Positions 5,451-6,437 of a stretch of 6,437 nucleotides of DNA are shown in pieces. The translations under genes and the position numbers were made by a program. Within the stretch, counting starts at the first letter, position 1. The number at the start of each line of letters is the position of its first letter. Below the pieces are notes generated by a model. That model ran no database searches, was not told the DNA's origin, and was given only the letters and a program-made list of their open reading frames with translations. Source of the DNA: CAYSBE01 sp044337585 (lineage in GTDB: Bacteria; Bacteroidota; Bacteroidia; UKL13-3); NCBI GenBank assembly GCA_044337585.1, contig JBIINH010000139.1:1-6437 (forward strand), given 5' to 3'.

Positions 5451-6437
5451 AACCTTAAACAAAGACACTGCAACATATGGACTATAAAATAATAAACAAC
5501 TTATCCGGCACGGACAACCATTCAACTCGACTAAAAGAACTGTTCGGGGACAGCGACACCGTAATACTCACAAGTCCATTTCTAATGACAGACTTTGCGG
5601 ACTTCTTTGGAGAGGTTGACTTTTCGCAACTAAAAAAACTACACTTAATCACGACACTTTCACCAAAGTCGTTTGACCAAATAAAAAAAATCAGTTCACT
5701 TATTTCTTTTATTGAGTTTCCCGACATCAAGGACAAAAAAGTGATTAGCCAAATTTCGCTTAACAATAAGTTGCATGGCAAAATTTACATTTTCAAAAAG
5801 GACGACAATTATGTTTCTGCAATTATTTCATCTGCAAACTTTACAGACAGCGGACTTTCCAGAAACCACGAATGGGGTATAGAAATTTCAGACAAAGTTG
5901 AAATCAAAAAACTTGAAACTTCAATTCTTGACAGCATTGAGTTTTCAAATTTGAGCTTTGACGAAATATACCGTATGCAAAAGGCAACGACTGACTTCTT
6001 AGCAGAGCAACCACAAACGGAGACAAGAGATATTGACCTGAAACTTACTGACCTACTTTCTTCTTCAAGTTGGACTTATCAGCTTAATGACATTATTGAA
6101 TTTTGGCTTAAACCAATTGGAGTAACAGACAATCCAGTTACAGAAGATAGACTATTTGACAAGTTGGACGATGTATTAAACTTCTCAAAATTGAGACCCA
6201 ATGGCGTTAAACCAAACGATATACTAATTGCTTACGGAGTTGGGACAACAAAAATATTATCAATTTATAGAGTAACATCATTTCCTATCAGTGCAACGCC
6301 AGAAGAGATTGAAGAAGATGACTGGTTGGAAAGATGGCCTTGGTATGTGCAAGCACATAATTTAACTCCCAACTTTGGTTCGACTTGGGCAACACATAAT
6401 CTTTGGATAAACTCTCTCAAAGACGAATTTTTGGCAA
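5443..6437 (+). mobile_element. Second cassette-like unit, cut by the window end
   Basis: The leader TTATCGGCAACCTTAAAC...AGACA...CATATG (5443-5479) resembles that of the TPR unit (TTGGCAGTAATTATAATAGACATATATG). Both have GGCA near the start, an A/T stretch, AGACA, then ATATG. Its gene reads in the same direction. The 3' element lies outside the window, so the unit is inferred from its left edge only. Confidence 0.4.
5477..6437 (+). CDS. PLD-family nuclease with PUA/EVE-like C-terminal domain (partial)
   Basis: The frame is open from ATG 5477 to the window edge (320 codons, no stop); an in-frame TAA at 5456-5458 limits the start. Residues about 1-140 look like a single phospholipase-D-type nuclease domain of the NgoFVII/PLD-like kind. 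'SPFLMTDFADFF' (33-44) is followed by the catalytic signature H100-x-K102 in 'LHGKIYIF', then 'SSANFTDSGL' (118-127) with N121, and E132 in 'NHEWGIEI'. Such domains act as dimers and cut DNA without a metal ion. After a linker, residues about 200-320 contain 'GVKPNDILIAYGVGTTKILSIYRVTSFP' (243-270) and 'WPWYVQAHNLTP' (287-298), a pattern I read as a PUA-superfamily, EVE-like domain; these often bind modified bases. Together they suggest a restriction or defence nuclease. Aspartate is GAC in 25 of 30 codons, unlike the chromosomal neighbours. The PLD call is strong; the EVE-like call is moderate. Confidence 0.8.
   Translation, partial: MDYKIINNLSGTDNHSTRLKELFGDSDTVILTSPFLMTDFADFFGEVDFSQLKKLHLITTLSPKSFDQIKKISSLISFIEFPDIKDKKVISQISLNNKLHGKIYIFKKDDNYVSAIISSANFTDSGLSRNHEWGIEISDKVEIKKLETSILDSIEFSNLSFDEIYRMQKATTDFLAEQPQTETRDIDLKLTDLLSSSSWTYQLNDIIEFWLKPIGVTDNPVTEDRLFDKLDDVLNFSKLRPNGVKPNDILIAYGVGTTKILSIYRVTSFPISATPEEIEEDDWLERWPWYVQAHNLTPNFGSTWATHNLWINSLKDEFLA

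Noticed and set aside
5266..5487. Open frame of 73 codons on the plus strand between the TPR and nuclease genes
   Set aside because: It overlaps the end of the TPR gene, runs straight through the palindromic element and into the nuclease gene, and its peptide has no protein-like pattern.
5482..5781. Minus-strand frame opposite the start of the nuclease gene
   Set aside because: It is antisense to a frame with clear PLD motifs and codon bias, so it is a shadow.
1..6437. CRISPR array, tRNA or rRNA genes
   Set aside because: I saw no regularly spaced direct repeats, no cloverleaf with a TTCGA-type arm, and no rRNA-like conserved stretches.

Overview
The window looks like a chromosomal segment of a member of the Bacteroidota. 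None of the seven confident genes has a Shine-Dalgarno sequence before its ATG. Several intergenic gaps carry the TAnnTTTG -7 element of that phylum's promoters. The response regulator is of the RprY-like type, and the outer-membrane protein has a typical '...HA|QE' signal-peptide end.

The left two thirds (1-3997) is ordinary chromosome. On the minus strand lie fbaB (class I fructose-bisphosphate aldolase) and then accD (acetyl-CoA carboxylase carboxyltransferase beta), only 51 bp apart and probably one transcription unit. The unit ends at a clear intrinsic terminator (888-915). It is followed by a separately transcribed OmpR-type response regulator (94-801). A GNAT acetyltransferase (2976-3401) is divergent from fbaB, and the two share an intergenic gap in which two -7 elements overlap head to head as one palindrome. 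A small secreted or outer-membrane beta-rich protein (3473-3997) follows.

The right third (about 4000-6437) is different and looks like an accessory insertion. A membrane-anchored coiled-coil/TPR protein (4257-5279) is bounded by an inverted repeat of 15 bp with one mismatch. The left copy begins 26 bp before its ATG, and the right copy starts at its stop codon. The right copy opens a strongly foldable element of about 170 nt that ends in ...AACGTT. The next gene starts 35 nt beyond that with a similar short leader. Gene + palindromic element + short leader + next gene is the layout of integron gene cassettes, where the first bases of a cassette are complementary to the 5' end of its own attC. 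The core sequences do not fit the classical GTTRRRY consensus and no integrase is in the window, so this is integron-like by architecture only.

The second cassette-like unit carries an open-ended reading frame (5477 to the window edge). It encodes a phospholipase-D-type nuclease domain (HxK...SSxN...E) followed by what looks like a PUA/EVE-like domain. This combination suggests a modification-sensing restriction or defence nuclease. A second, smaller nested palindrome (4141-4220), also with AAC...GTT ends, lies just left of the first cassette and may be an older boundary or attachment site. The main hypothesis is a mobile cassette array in a Bacteroidota chromosome carrying at least one putative defence gene.
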